Below are positions 8,745 through 17,863 of a stretch of DNA of 64,000 bases, piece after piece (positions within the stretch are counted from its first letter, which is position 1; every line of letters starts with the position of its first letter). Source of the DNA: JBEBVQ01 sp964527735 (GTDB lineage: Bacteria > Bacteroidota > Bacteroidia > Chitinophagales > Chitinophagaceae); contig CAZGPG010000013.1 of the NCBI GenBank assembly GCA_964527735.1, forward strand, positions 35,276 to 99,275, given 5' to 3'. Both the position numbers and the translations under genes were made by a program. The notes under the pieces were generated by a model. The model searched no databases. It was given only the letters and a program-made list of their open reading frames with translations, and had not been told where the DNA came from.

Positions 8745-10040
8745 ATGAAAAGAATTGCCCTTCACTGGCAGATCATAGGCGGCATTGTATTCGGCGCCGT
8801 TTTTGCCGCCATACTGGTACAGTTCAACTGGGGAACATCGTTCATTATCAACTGGATAAAGCCCTGGGGTACTATATTCATTAACCTGCTGAAGATGATC
8901 GCCATACCGTTGATCATCACATCACTGGTGAAGGGGGTAGCCGAATTGAAAGATGTTTCCAGCCTTTCGAAAATAGGCGGACGGACCATGCTGATATATG
9001 TGTTCACCACTTTTGCGGCTGTCATCATCGGGTTGCTGATCGTCAATACGATCAAGCCGGGGAATTTTGTCACGGAAGAAACCCGTGTAGTGTTGCTTTC
9101 CGGTTTTGAAGATGTGGCCGGGAACAAGGTCTCACAGGCACAGGAAGTGATTGCCGGAGGTCCGTTGCAACCGGTTGTGGATATCGTGCCCGATAATTTT
9201 TTTGCAGCGATCACTGAGAATACCAATATGCTGCAGGTGATCTTCTTTACGATACTTTTTGGTGTGGGGCTGATCCTGATACCGGAAGAAAAGAGCAGGC
9301 CTGTAAATGCTTTTTTTGACGGAGCAAATGAAGTGATACTCAAGATTATTGACATCATCATGAAGATAGCTCCCTATGGGGTATTTGCGCTTATTGCTGC
9401 ACTGGTGGCGGAGTCGCCCGCGCCGGATATTTTCGTTGCGCTCGGCGTCTATGCGCTTACCGTGATCTTCGGACTGGTTATCCTGATGTACGGTTTATAC
9501 TCTGTAATGGTGTGGTCCCTGGGCAGAATGTCTCCCAGGACGTTCATGAAAGGTATGGCGCCTGCGCAACTGGTTGCCTTTTCTACCAGTTCCAGCGCTG
9601 CGACACTGCCGGTAACCATGGAATGTGTGGAAGAACGACTGAAGATCGACAAGGAGATCGTCAACTTCGCCGTACCGATCGGCGCCACGGTCAATATGGA
9701 CGGAACAGTGCTTTATCAGGCTGTGGCGGCAGTATTCATTGCGCAGGTAATGGGTTACGACCTCACGCTGGCCGATCAGCTCACGATCGTGCTTACGGCG
9801 TCCCTGGCGGGCATAGGAGCGGCGGCAGTGCCCGGCGCCGGTATATTGATGCTGGTCATTGTTCTGGAATCGATCGGGGTGAACCCTGCCGGTATCGCCC
9901 TGATCTTTGCAATAGACCGGCCGCTGGATATGTGCCGCACGGTGGTAAATGTCACAGGTGACGGGCTTGCAGCGGTGATCGTGCAGCGTTTTACCCGGAG
10001 AAAGCCGGTAGTGGCGGATACGAGTCTTGAGCAGGTGTGA
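8745..10040 (+). CDS. Dicarboxylate/amino acid:cation symporter (DAACS family)
   Basis: 431 residues with about eight membrane segments and two re-entrant loops. The family hallmarks are the serine-rich hairpin tip (AFSTSSSAATLPVT, near residue 285), the ion and substrate site VNMDGT (near 325), the PGAG hairpin tip near 365, and DRPLDMCRTVVNVTGD in the last helix. It couples uptake of glutamate, aspartate or C4-dicarboxylates to sodium or protons at the inner membrane. It is probably monocistronic. The exact substrate cannot be read from the sequence. Confidence 0.9.
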   Translation: MKRIALHWQIIGGIVFGAVFAAILVQFNWGTSFIINWIKPWGTIFINLLKMIAIPLIITSLVKGVAELKDVSSLSKIGGRTMLIYVFTTFAAVIIGLLIVNTIKPGNFVTEETRVVLLSGFEDVAGNKVSQAQEVIAGGPLQPVVDIVPDNFFAAITENTNMLQVIFFTILFGVGLILIPEEKSRPVNAFFDGANEVILKIIDIIMKIAPYGVFALIAALVAESPAPDIFVALGVYALTVIFGLVILMYGLYSVMVWSLGRMSPRTFMKGMAPAQLVAFSTSSSAATLPVTMECVEERLKIDKEIVNFAVPIGATVNMDGTVLYQAVAAVFIAQVMGYDLTLADQLTIVLTASLAGIGAAAVPGAGILMLVIVLESIGVNPAGIALIFAIDRPLDMCRTVVNVTGDGLAAVIVQRFTRRKPVVADTSLEQV

Positions 10041-10050
10041 TGATCATATT

Positions 10051-10121
10051 AATGTGACAAATGTGTTGAATGTGGAAAATGTGATAAACACATTCGTCAC
10101 ATTCAATACATTTGTCACATT
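10051..10121. repeat. Period-9 AATGTGnnn array with inverted copy (family B)
   Basis: Four 9-bp units beginning AATGTG (10051-10086) are followed directly by three and a half units of the complement (10089-10121). The two arms would pair over about 33 bases. It fills the gap between the symporter and the thiolase and lies just upstream of the thiolase -7 box. Related copies are at 17768, 51987 and 57654. Confidence 0.85.
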
Positions 10122-10150
10122 TTCAAAATAACGCTCTCCCCATTTTTGCG

Positions 10151-10158
10151 TACTTTTG
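10151..10158 (+). promoter_or_regulatory. Bacteroidetes -7 box (TACTTTTG) for the thiolase
   Basis: TACTTTTG lies 19 bases before the ATG at 10178 and excludes the longer reading from 10112. Confidence 0.55.
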
Positions 10159-10177
10159 CACCCGTAAAAGCAAAGAC

Positions 10178-11356
10178 ATGAAAGAAGTATATATAGTTTC
10201 GGCAGTCCGCACGCCGCTGGGTAGCTGGGGCGGCTCGCTGAAAGATTTTTCTGCAACGCAGTTAGGCTCATTTGCCATCAAGGGCGCGTTGGAGCGGATC
10301 GGGCTGGACCCGAAAGAGGTGAATGAAGTGTTGATGGGATGCGTGCTGCAGGCCAATCTCGGCCAGGCGCCCGCCCGTCAGGCTGCGCGGTTTGCAGGCG
10401 TCCCGGACAATGTTCCGTGTACGACAATCAACAAGGTATGCGCCAGTGGTATGAAGGCGGTAATGCAGGGGGCGCAGGCGGTGCTGCTGGGTGATGCCGA
10501 TGTTGTTGTGGCCGGCGGTATGGAAAGCATGAGCAACGTACCATTCTATAATCCCAATCTCCGCTGGGGTAGTAAATACGGCAATGTGACGCTGATAGAT
10601 GGGCTGGCTAAAGACGGCCTTACTGATGTGTATCATAATTACGCGATGGGCAACGCGGCTGAACTTTGCGCCAAAGAGTGTAACATCAGCCGGGAAGCAC
10701 AGGACGAGTTTGCCATCGAAAGCTATAAGCGCAGTCAGGCTGCTGCTCAGGCCGGTAAGTTTGATAATGAAATCGTGCCGGTTGAGATCCCGCAGCGGAA
10801 GGGTGATCCTGTTATTTTTAATAAAGACGAAGAGCCCTGGAATGTAAAATTCGACAAGATACCGGGGCTGCGACCGGCATTTGTTAAAGAAGGCACTGTT
10901 ACCGCTGCCAATGCCTCCACCATGAACGACGGCGCTGCAGCGCTTGTTTTGATGAGCAAGGAGAAAGCGGATGCACTGGGTCTTAAGCCCATTGCCAAAA
11001 TCCGTGGCTATGCAGATGCCGAGCAGGCGCCGGAATGGTTTACAACCACACCTTCGCTCGCTGTCCCCAAGGCAGTTGAGAAAGCAGGCCTGAAGATGGA
11101 AGATATCAGCTACTTTGAGTTGAATGAAGCATTCAGCGTGGTAGGTATTGTGAATACACAGAAAATGAACCTGAAGCCGGAGCTGGTAAATGCCAACGGC
11201 GGAGCGGTATCATTAGGTCACCCGTTGGGTGCGAGCGGCGCCCGTATCCTCGTAACGCTGATCAACGTCCTGCATCAGAATAACGCACAATATGGTGCAG
11301 CTGGTATCTGTAACGGCGGCGGCGGCGCCAGCGCTGTCGTGATCGAAAAAGCGTGA
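10178..11356 (+). CDS. Acetyl-CoA C-acyltransferase (thiolase)
   Basis: 392 residues, the usual thiolase length. The nucleophilic cysteine is Cys88 (NKVCASGMKAV). The C-terminal motifs are NVNGG-like NANGGAVSLGHPLGASGAR with the catalytic histidine, and GICNGGGGASA with the second cysteine. It catalyses reversible condensation of acetyl-CoA with an acyl-CoA. The sequence fits the biosynthetic (AtoB/PhaA) or degradative class; there are no beta-oxidation genes beside it to decide. It converges on the pgi/pmi gene, with a repeat-rich gap between them. Confidence 0.93.
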   Translation: MKEVYIVSAVRTPLGSWGGSLKDFSATQLGSFAIKGALERIGLDPKEVNEVLMGCVLQANLGQAPARQAARFAGVPDNVPCTTINKVCASGMKAVMQGAQAVLLGDADVVVAGGMESMSNVPFYNPNLRWGSKYGNVTLIDGLAKDGLTDVYHNYAMGNAAELCAKECNISREAQDEFAIESYKRSQAAAQAGKFDNEIVPVEIPQRKGDPVIFNKDEEPWNVKFDKIPGLRPAFVKEGTVTAANASTMNDGAAALVLMSKEKADALGLKPIAKIRGYADAEQAPEWFTTTPSLAVPKAVEKAGLKMEDISYFELNEAFSVVGIVNTQKMNLKPELVNANGGAVSLGHPLGASGARILVTLINVLHQNNAQYGAAGICNGGGGASAVVIEKA

Positions 11357-11360
11357 TTTC

Positions 11361-11536
11361 ATTTGAGAATTTGAGCATGACGGCAGTTTGACAAATAAAA
11401 CCGATATGCTCAAGTTCCCAAATTTTTTATTTTGAAACGGTTTGCCGATTCCGGTTCACGGGAATACTAAATGTGGAAATCAGGAAGCAAAGGCATTTTC
11501 AAATTTTCAAATTTTCAAATTCCCAAATTTTCAAAT
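11361..11536. repeat. Period-8 AATTTGAA repeats (family A), hairpin plus array
   Basis: Two parts lie in the gap between convergent genes. Arms at 11361-11378 and 11406-11423 are inverted copies matching at 15 of 18 positions. The array at 11494-11536, read on the minus strand, is five AATTTGAA-like 8-mers ending in AATG. The same words recur at 21281, 25628, 47645 and 48370. Confidence 0.8.
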
Positions 11537-11548
11537 CAGGGAAATCTC

Positions 11549-12532
11549 CTACTGTTTCCCCAACTCCCCTTTCAGGTAATCGATCACCTTCACTTCAGTA
11601 GCATCTACACCATGCAGATCGGCGAGAAAAACCGATGCCCAGTCGGTAAGATGTACCAGGTAGAAAGCCCGCTCCCAGTAGTTCTTCCCTTTTGATTCTA
11701 TCTCAATAAAGGTGCGGGTGTACTTTTTGATGATTTTTTTATTGATCTCCATACGCATCTGCACCCGCTCATAGTCATCTGCATTGCGCAGCAGCACTAC
11801 GGCGCGGCTATCGTCTTTATCCCGCCATCCCACAAGCTCATTGTGATTCATTTCCGGTATCACATGATGCCAGGCCAGCATTTTCCCATTCTCGTTGATC
11901 TGCTGGCGGAAACGTACGGCAACGCCTTCATACACCGGGCCCGAATAAATGACCGGAGTTTTTCCCTGCAGCTTTTTTGCCAGCAACCGGCCGGCCTGAC
12001 GTATGTTTTTCCCTTCTTTCTGCAGCAGACGTATGGCCCCGCTTATCTCCCGCTCAAAACCGTAGCTGATAAGGCCAAAATAGGCCAGCGCATACAATAC
12101 CTGCACCGATGAATAGCCCAGGCATGCACGGGGCGGCATCCCGGCCGGCAGCAAAATACAGTCGAGTTTTTTCTTTGCAGCAATCTCCGCTATCTTCCCT
12201 CCGGAAGTAATGCAGACGACTGTTGCTTTGGCCCTGAGCGCCTGTTTCATAGCCGAAAGTGTTTCTTCCGTATTGCCCGAATAGGATGAGACAATAACCA
12301 GTGAGCCTGCACCGACAAATGCCGGCAGCGAATAGTCTTTGTTAACGAAAAATGGCAGCTTCATCGTATCCGCCGTATAGTTCTGGACGATCGAGCCTCC
12401 GATCCCGCTTCCGCCGAGACCGGTCAATATTACATGATCAAACTCTTTTTCAGGTGTGATAAAGCGATAATTTTGCCCGATAATAAGGGCTTCCCCAAGC
12501 TGGGTGCTAAAATTCTGGACGAGATCCTTCAT
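11549..12532 (-). CDS. Bifunctional phosphoglucose/phosphomannose isomerase
   Basis: 327 residues with two SIS domains. The first has the sugar-phosphate loops TGLGGSGIGGS and VIVSSYSGNTEETL. The second has the catalytic region (EMNHNELVGW) typical of the archaeal-type bifunctional PGI/PMI family. It should interconvert fructose 6-phosphate with glucose 6-phosphate or mannose 6-phosphate in the cytoplasm. It is divergent from yraN with a 14-bp gap, and its likely -7 box (TATGTTTG, 12552-12559) lies inside the first codons of yraN. Confidence 0.88.
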   Translation of the reverse strand: MKDLVQNFSTQLGEALIIGQNYRFITPEKEFDHVILTGLGGSGIGGSIVQNYTADTMKLPFFVNKDYSLPAFVGAGSLVIVSSYSGNTEETLSAMKQALRAKATVVCITSGGKIAEIAAKKKLDCILLPAGMPPRACLGYSSVQVLYALAYFGLISYGFEREISGAIRLLQKEGKNIRQAGRLLAKKLQGKTPVIYSGPVYEGVAVRFRQQINENGKMLAWHHVIPEMNHNELVGWRDKDDSRAVVLLRNADDYERVQMRMEINKKIIKKYTRTFIEIESKGKNYWERAFYLVHLTDWASVFLADLHGVDATEVKVIDYLKGELGKQ

Positions 12533-12546
12533 CTTTTTTTATTTCT

Positions 12547-12903
12547 ATGGCCAAACATAATGAAACAGGAGCAAAAGGAGAACAGGCAGGTGTCAACTAT
12601 TTAAAAAAACTTGGTTATACGATCCTGCACCAAAACTGGCGGTGCCGCCGGAAGGAGGTGGATTGTATCGCCCTGAAGGATAATGTCGTCGTCTTTGTGG
12701 AAATAAAAACCCGCAGCCATTTCGGTTTCGGATTTCCTGAAGAGGCCGTGCATACAGGTAAGCAGCGGTTCCTGAAACAGGCCGCTGAAGTCTGGATGGA
12801 CCGACATCCAGGGTATGCCGAATTGCGTTTTGATATCATCAGCATATTGCTGCAAGGGGATATAGTGCGGGAAATCATACATATTGAAGATGCGTTTTAT
12901 TAA
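12547..12903 (+). CDS. YraN family protein (UPF0102)
   Basis: 118 residues. The restriction-endonuclease-like core is visible: GEQAGVNYLKKLGYTILHQNWRC, then EVDCIALKDNVVVFVEIKTR, which gives the E..D..ExK arrangement. The family is predicted to be a nuclease; the cellular role is unsettled. It is divergent from pgi/pmi and convergent with the SMR gene, with a palindrome at its 3' end. Confidence 0.85.
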   Translation: MAKHNETGAKGEQAGVNYLKKLGYTILHQNWRCRRKEVDCIALKDNVVVFVEIKTRSHFGFGFPEEAVHTGKQRFLKQAAEVWMDRHPGYAELRFDIISILLQGDIVREIIHIEDAFY

Positions 12904-12912
12904 AATGAATAT

Positions 12913-12940
12913 GTAGAGACGCGATGCATCGCGTCTCTAC
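12913..12940. repeat. 28-bp perfect palindrome, probable bidirectional terminator
   Basis: Arms of 14 bp (12913-12926 and 12927-12940) are perfectly complementary with no loop; each arm starts GTAGAGACGCGATG. It lies between the convergent yraN and SMR genes and overlaps the SMR stop codon. The same 28 bp recur at 44957-44984, again between convergent genes. Confidence 0.9.
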
Positions 12941-13263
12941 GGGGAAACGGCTTTCAGTCCGATCACGGAACCAATAAGGGTAGCGATAAAAAATATGCGC
13001 CAGAAATCGGTAGGCTCTTTGAAAAAGATAATGCCTACCAATGCCGTGCCTACGGCGCCGATACCCGTCCATACGGCATAAGCAGTGCCGATCGGCAGCG
13101 TCTGCGTAGCCTTGTATAATAAGTACATGCTGATGGAGAGGCAAACAAAAAACGAAACCAGCCACCAGGTTGCGGTGGCGCCTGTTGTTTCTTTTGCCTT
13201 CCCAAGGCTGGCTGCAAAACCGACTTCAAAAAGTCCGGCGATAATCAGGATAATCCAGTTCAT
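12937..13263 (-). CDS. SMR family exporter, Gdx/SugE-like subgroup
   Basis: 108 residues, four membrane helices, the standard SMR length. The conserved membrane glutamate is Glu13 (AGLFEVGF), and helix three has the Gdx-type TLPIGTAYAVWTGIGAVGTA. Guanidinium exporters of this branch normally have Trp at position 16; here it is Phe, and the following LK is replaced by SLGKAKET, a variant I associate with a Bacteroidota subgroup. It should work as a dual-topology dimer exporting a small cation. Whether guanidinium is the substrate is uncertain. Its 3' end lies in the palindrome. Confidence 0.85.
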   Translation of the reverse strand: MNWIILIIAGLFEVGFAASLGKAKETTGATATWWLVSFFVCLSISMYLLYKATQTLPIGTAYAVWTGIGAVGTALVGIIFFKEPTDFWRIFFIATLIGSVIGLKAVSP

Positions 13264-13305
13264 GATGTGTGGTAAATGATTGTGCTATTTAAACAGAACA
13301 GGTTA

Positions 13306-14205
13306 TTAGTTCTTCCCGCCAAAAATGGAAATACCCGGCGGGTCTTCCTGCAAGGCCCGTATATTCCGGTTAAGTGTATCCAGCGAACGGGAGAGAGCGG
13401 CGGAGTTTTCCCTGTCTTTGACCCAGGGCGACTGTTTTATCTGCTCTATATTTTGCCGGATGCCGGAAATGGCTGTTTTCAGTTCTGTTGTATTTTCATG
13501 AATAGCTGAATGGGCAAGCGTTTCGCTTTGACGCTCGGCACTACGTAATGTCGAGTCACCGTTTAGTTGTTTCAGGCTGCTGATCATCTGGCTTGTAGTC
13601 CGGATGGTTTGCGTGAATGCAACACTTTGCTGGTTTATAGTGGCTGCCGTTCTGGAAAATTGCTTTGTTTGGGTATCCAATTGTATCAGCATATGTACAA
13701 ATCGGGAGGTAAGGCCGGTGGTCATCATATGCATAAAATCATTAAGGCCGGTATCGGTGGCCTGAAGCAGCAGTTTGGCATGTTCGATAGCCGGTGCGAC
13801 AACTACCGAGAAATTATCGACCATGGTGGGGTCTACTGATGTTTGCACCCGGGCGCCATCGGGCATATACTGGTGCGGGATACCCGGATGGATTTCAATG
13901 CTTTTATTGTCCAGCAGACTGCTGCCTGAAACAAGTACAGCTGTGCAGCCTTCCGTAAGCTGGTTTTGCTTTGGAACGGTGATGGCAACGCGGATCTGCT
14001 CGTCATAAAGCGTGATATCCGTCACCTTCCCTATGTTCACCCCTTTCAGGTGTACCGGTGATCCTTCCGCCAGTCCCTGTACATTTTCATAATACCCGAA
14101 ATAAGTATAGCTGCCTGAGGTGCGCTCCGTATGTTTATAGAAATAATACCCCCCTGCCAGAAGCAGAATGACAATCACGAAACCAAGACGCGCGGTTTTA
14201 TTCAT
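13306..14205 (-). CDS. MCE/MlaD domain protein
   Basis: About 299 residues. A single N-terminal membrane anchor (LGFVIVILLLAGGYYFY) precedes an MlaD domain at about residues 33-115, with YFGYYENVQGLAEGSPVHLKGVNIGKVTDITL. The remainder is helical and probably coiled coil, ending near residue 299. Such proteins are the periplasmic lipid-carrying part of Mla-type ABC systems, yet no MlaE or MlaF is beside it. The ATG at 14205 is preferred to a TTG three codons earlier. It could be part of a scattered Mla system. Confidence 0.8.
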   Translation of the reverse strand: MNKTARLGFVIVILLLAGGYYFYKHTERTSGSYTYFGYYENVQGLAEGSPVHLKGVNIGKVTDITLYDEQIRVAITVPKQNQLTEGCTAVLVSGSSLLDNKSIEIHPGIPHQYMPDGARVQTSVDPTMVDNFSVVVAPAIEHAKLLLQATDTGLNDFMHMMTTGLTSRFVHMLIQLDTQTKQFSRTAATINQQSVAFTQTIRTTSQMISSLKQLNGDSTLRSAERQSETLAHSAIHENTTELKTAISGIRQNIEQIKQSPWVKDRENSAALSRSLDTLNRNIRALQEDPPGISIFGGKN

Positions 14206-14303
14206 AAGAGACAAATATGCGAAACGTTACGCTAAAATACGGATTATAATGCAGCCGGGCGGGGTTTAATATATCCAGCGTCAATTAGCTGTCGGTCAAT
14301 TCT

Positions 14304-14311
14304 TATCTTTG
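14304..14311 (+). promoter_or_regulatory. Bacteroidetes -7 box (TATCTTTG)
   Basis: Exact TAnnTTTG, 20 bases before the ATG of the lipoprotein gene at 14332. Confidence 0.55.
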
Positions 14312-14331
14312 TATTCCCCAATTTCTTTTTC

Positions 14332-14916
14332 ATGCATCTGAGACCGTTCCGTATCTTGATACATATGCTGCTGCTGGTATGTGCTGTCGGCTGTAGAGAA
14401 AGGCAGCATGCTGTTACAGAACAAGCCGTTAATACAGAGGGTAATTATTTTTCTGTACGTCAGCTTGCCGCCGATCAGTTCAGGAATTTTCGCGGAACAC
14501 CTTTTGTAATCGAAAAGATAATGAGCCTGAACGGGCAGTATGATTCGGTACTGATCAATTCCTATAATGCCGATTGGGAGTCGGTGCTCCAGACGTTTTT
14601 TGCTGCGGATATAGGAGATGAAAAATACATTGACCGGTATAAAGTAGATGTGTTTAATGACGGCATGGGCGCATTGGTGCTTTTTTATACGGCTGGGGAT
14701 GAAAAGTTGTTTACCCGTACATTGCAGGTGCGGATTGATGCGGTTACGCATCGTGTACTGTCTGTATTTATAGAAACAGGTAAGAAATCATTCTGGAATG
14801 AGGAGACGCAAAAGCTGTACTATACACCGATGAAACTGATCCAGATACAGGAGTACAGCAAGCCGCTTATCGGGCAAAAAAAAGACCTGCACGTCATCTG
14901 GCGTTTTACATTGTAA
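14332..14916 (+). CDS. Hypothetical lipoprotein
   Basis: 194 residues. A short signal (RILIHMLLLVCAVGC) ends in a plausible lipobox AVGC, so the mature protein would be lipidated at Cys21. No recognisable domain follows; the body is mixed alpha/beta. It stands 34 bases upstream of uvrC on the same strand and could be co-transcribed with it. I do not recognise the family. Confidence 0.65.
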   Translation: MHLRPFRILIHMLLLVCAVGCRERQHAVTEQAVNTEGNYFSVRQLAADQFRNFRGTPFVIEKIMSLNGQYDSVLINSYNADWESVLQTFFAADIGDEKYIDRYKVDVFNDGMGALVLFYTAGDEKLFTRTLQVRIDAVTHRVLSVFIETGKKSFWNEETQKLYYTPMKLIQIQEYSKPLIGQKKDLHVIWRFTL

Positions 14917-14950
14917 GTTAAAAACTACCGGCGCAACAAACGCTCTGTAC

Positions 14951-16747
14951 ATGACCCGCGAAACGTTTAGCAAAATTGTATTGTCTATCCCGCATCAGCC
15001 CGGATGTTATAAATATTATGGTGCGGACGGCGAGCTGCTGTATGTAGGCAAGGCCAAAGATCTGAGAAAGCGTGTCACGTCCTATTTCAGCAAGAATGCA
15101 GGTAATAATAAGACCCGCCGGCTGGTATCCCTGATCACGCGTATTGAATTCACAGTAACGGATACGGAGCATGATGCATTCCTGCTCGAAAATTCATTGA
15201 TCAAGCATTACCGTCCCCGGTATAATATCGAACTTAAAGACGACAAGAGCTATCCCTATGTGGTCATAAAAAAGGAACACTTTCCAAGGATGTTTCTCAC
15301 CCGGCGGGTGATACGCGATGGTTCGGAATATATAGGGCCGTTCACCGATGTCGGACAGGTTAAGGAACTGCTTGCGCTGATCCGTCAAAATATACCGTTG
15401 CGTAACTGCAGCCTCAACCTGTCTCCGCGGAATATTGCCAAAGGGAAATTCAAAGTATGCCTGGAATATCATTTAGGTAATTGTATGGGCCCCTGCGAGG
15501 GGTTGCAATCGGAGGCGGATTATGATAAAAGCCTGCAGCACGTGCGCCATGTGCTGAAAGGGAATGTAGGAGAAGTGATCCGCTCACTGAAGACGCGTAT
15601 GGCTGCGCTGGCGGCAGAAATGCAGTTTGAGAAAGCCGCTGTGGTGAAAAGCAAAATCGATGCCCTGCAAAATTATCACAGCAAGTCTACCGTGGTCAAT
15701 CCGCATCTGGGAGATCTTGACGTAGCAACGATCCTGAGCGATGAAGGAAATGCTTACGTGCATTATATGATGGTACGCAACGGGAGCATTGTTTATGCGA
15801 ACCCGGTTCAGATTGAGAAGAAACTTGAAGAAACCGATTCCGACGTGCTTTCGATTGCGCTGGATCGTTTCCGGGATAAGTTCCGGAGCAATGCAAACGA
15901 AGTGGTTGTGCCGTTCCCGGTTGATGTTGCGGATAAGAGTCTGCGTGTTACCATCCCGAAAGCCGGGGACAAGAAAAAACTGCTCGATCTCAGCCTGAAG
16001 AATGCAGAGATATACCGTAATGAAATACGCCGTAAGGCCACGCTGCTCACGGGCGAAAGAGACATTGCCGAAGCGCTGAAGATGTTGCAGGAGGCATTGC
16101 GGCTCCCGGCTTTACCAGTGCATATTGAATGCTTCGATAATTCCAATTTCCAGGGTGCTTACCCGGTGTCTGCAATGGTTTGTTTCCGGGATGGCATGCC
16201 TTCAAAGAAGGAGTACCGGCACTATAACATAAAAACGGTTACCGGCATCAATGATTTCGCCTCTATGGCAGAAGTTGTTTACCGGCGTTACAAGCGATTG
16301 CAGGAAGAAGAAAGATCCCTGCCGCAGCTGGTGATCATTGACGGCGGAAAGGGTCAACTGGCATCGGCGCTCGAAAGCATTGAAAAGCTCGGGCTCACCG
16401 GCAGGATGACGGTGGTGGGACTGGCGAAGCGGGAGGAGTCCATCTTTTTTCCCGGCGACCGGGAGCCGCTGCAGCTACCATATGACAATCCGGCGCATTT
16501 ACTGATCCGCCGCATCCGGGATGAAGTGCATCGTTTCGGTATTAGCTTTCATCGGCAGCAACGGAGCAAAGGCACGTTCAAAAATGAGTTGGAAGGTATT
16601 CCGGGCATTGGTGAAAAAACGGCTACGGAGCTACTACAGGCATTCCGTAGTGTAAACAAGATCAAAACCCTTACCGAACGGGAGCTTACGCGTGTTGTTG
16701 GCGCACGGAAGGCAAGGATTGTATATGCACACTTTAATGAGGATTGA
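14951..16747 (+). CDS. uvrC: Excinuclease ABC subunit C
   Basis: 598 residues, full length. Domains in order are a GIY-YIG nuclease (PGCYKYYGADGELLYVGKAKDLRKRV, residues 15-45), a cysteine pair in the linker (CLEYHLGNCMGPC), a UVR motif around 205-240, the RNase H-like second nuclease (IECFDNSNFQGAYPVSAMVCFRDG, then VIIDGGKGQL), and two helix-hairpin-helix motifs at the end (LEGIPGIGEKTATELL). With UvrA and UvrB it cuts both sides of bulky DNA lesions. Confidence 0.97.
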   Translation: MTRETFSKIVLSIPHQPGCYKYYGADGELLYVGKAKDLRKRVTSYFSKNAGNNKTRRLVSLITRIEFTVTDTEHDAFLLENSLIKHYRPRYNIELKDDKSYPYVVIKKEHFPRMFLTRRVIRDGSEYIGPFTDVGQVKELLALIRQNIPLRNCSLNLSPRNIAKGKFKVCLEYHLGNCMGPCEGLQSEADYDKSLQHVRHVLKGNVGEVIRSLKTRMAALAAEMQFEKAAVVKSKIDALQNYHSKSTVVNPHLGDLDVATILSDEGNAYVHYMMVRNGSIVYANPVQIEKKLEETDSDVLSIALDRFRDKFRSNANEVVVPFPVDVADKSLRVTIPKAGDKKKLLDLSLKNAEIYRNEIRRKATLLTGERDIAEALKMLQEALRLPALPVHIECFDNSNFQGAYPVSAMVCFRDGMPSKKEYRHYNIKTVTGINDFASMAEVVYRRYKRLQEEERSLPQLVIIDGGKGQLASALESIEKLGLTGRMTVVGLAKREESIFFPGDREPLQLPYDNPAHLLIRRIRDEVHRFGISFHRQQRSKGTFKNELEGIPGIGEKTATELLQAFRSVNKIKTLTERELTRVVGARKARIVYAHFNED

Positions 16748-16782
16748 GGGGTGAGGGGTGAACGATTTCACACCTCAATCCT
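16740..16782. terminator. Bidirectional terminator between uvrC and M48 gene
   Basis: Inverted arms of 10 bp (AGGATTGAGG at 16740 and its complement at 16773-16782) overlap the uvrC stop and face the stop of the convergent peptidase gene. Confidence 0.55.
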
Positions 16783-16786
16783 GATA

Positions 16787-17725
16787 TTAAAAGGCTTCCA
16801 GCGCTTTGATCCGTTTTTCGATTGGGGGGTGAGTAGCAAAAAGACTGCTCAGCGAGAAGGTTTTTTCTTTTTTCACCTGGGGGTGATCGATGAATAACTG
16901 CGCCACGTCTTCATTTTTCACATGAGCGATATGCGGATTGCCGGAGATTTTGCGCAATGCGCTTGCAAGTGCCAGTGGATTACGTGTCATCTCAGCTGCG
17001 CCGGCGTCCGCCATATACTCTCTTCTTCTTGAGATGCCGAATCGGAGCAGTATGGAAATGAAGTAGGCGATGGCGGAGATGAGTATAGCTGCGACGATGA
17101 TGATAGCGCCGCCGCCGTCTTTACCGTCGCGCCGGCGTCCACCGCCCATGTTTGAGTAGAAAAGACTGCGGATCGCCATCTGGCTCAGGAATGCGAAGAT
17201 GCCCACAAATACAATGGATACGATCAGGAGGCGTACGTCGCGGTTCCGGATATGGGCCAGCTCGTGTGCGATCACTCCTTCCAGCTCTGCATCGTCAAGC
17301 GTATTAATAATGCCCCGCGTGAGGGTTACGGCATATGTTTTTTCATTGATCCCGCTCGCATAAGCATTCAGCGCATCATCTTCGATCACGTATACGTTGG
17401 GCATCTTCATGCCCTGGGAAATACAGAGATTCTCCACGAGGTTATATACCCGCATATTTTCTTTACGCTCCAGTGGTCTTGCTCCCGTTGCTGCCTGGAT
17501 AATGGCTGTATTGGCAAACCAGGCAATGGTGAACCATATAGCCACCCCGGCCAGCACCAGTGGCATAGCCTGGAGGAATGAAGGGGTTGCCTGCGTTTTA
17601 TCTTCCAGGATCACATACAGGAATGCATATACCATTGCCAGCAACAGTAGCGGGAATGCTATTAGCAACAAGATGGAATTCCGGTTGTTCCGGGCTATTT
17701 GTGTCTGTATGCCTACGTAGGCCAT
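16787..17725 (-). CDS. M48 family membrane metallopeptidase, HtpX-like
   Basis: 312 residues. Two membrane segments near the N-terminus (20-40, 54-72) are followed by the zinc motif HELAH (154-158) and, downstream, EYMADAGAAEMT supplying the third ligand glutamate. A further hydrophobic pair follows around 160-225. It resembles HtpX, which degrades misfolded inner-membrane proteins. It follows lemA on the same strand, the common lemA-M48 pairing in bacteria; a family B repeat lies between them. Confidence 0.88.
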   Translation of the reverse strand: MAYVGIQTQIARNNRNSILLLIAFPLLLLAMVYAFLYVILEDKTQATPSFLQAMPLVLAGVAIWFTIAWFANTAIIQAATGARPLERKENMRVYNLVENLCISQGMKMPNVYVIEDDALNAYASGINEKTYAVTLTRGIINTLDDAELEGVIAHELAHIRNRDVRLLIVSIVFVGIFAFLSQMAIRSLFYSNMGGGRRRDGKDGGGAIIIVAAILISAIAYFISILLRFGISRRREYMADAGAAEMTRNPLALASALRKISGNPHIAHVKNEDVAQLFIDHPQVKKEKTFSLSSLFATHPPIEKRIKALEAF

Positions 17726-17767
17726 GTGTGTTTCAATTTGAGCATGAAGATAAGAATGTGTTTAATT

Positions 17768-17849
17768 AATGTGACGAATGTGTTCAATGTGACGAATGTG
17801 ATTTCAGGCATCATGTCACATTAAACACATTGAACACATTCGTCACATT
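17768..17849. repeat. Period-9 AATGTGnnn inverted array (family B)
   Basis: Four 9-bp units (17768-17803) and the complementary array (17817-17849) flank a 13-bp loop. They lie between the co-directional lemA and M48 genes. Confidence 0.85.
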
Positions 17850-17863
17850 TCAATCTCCAACTA

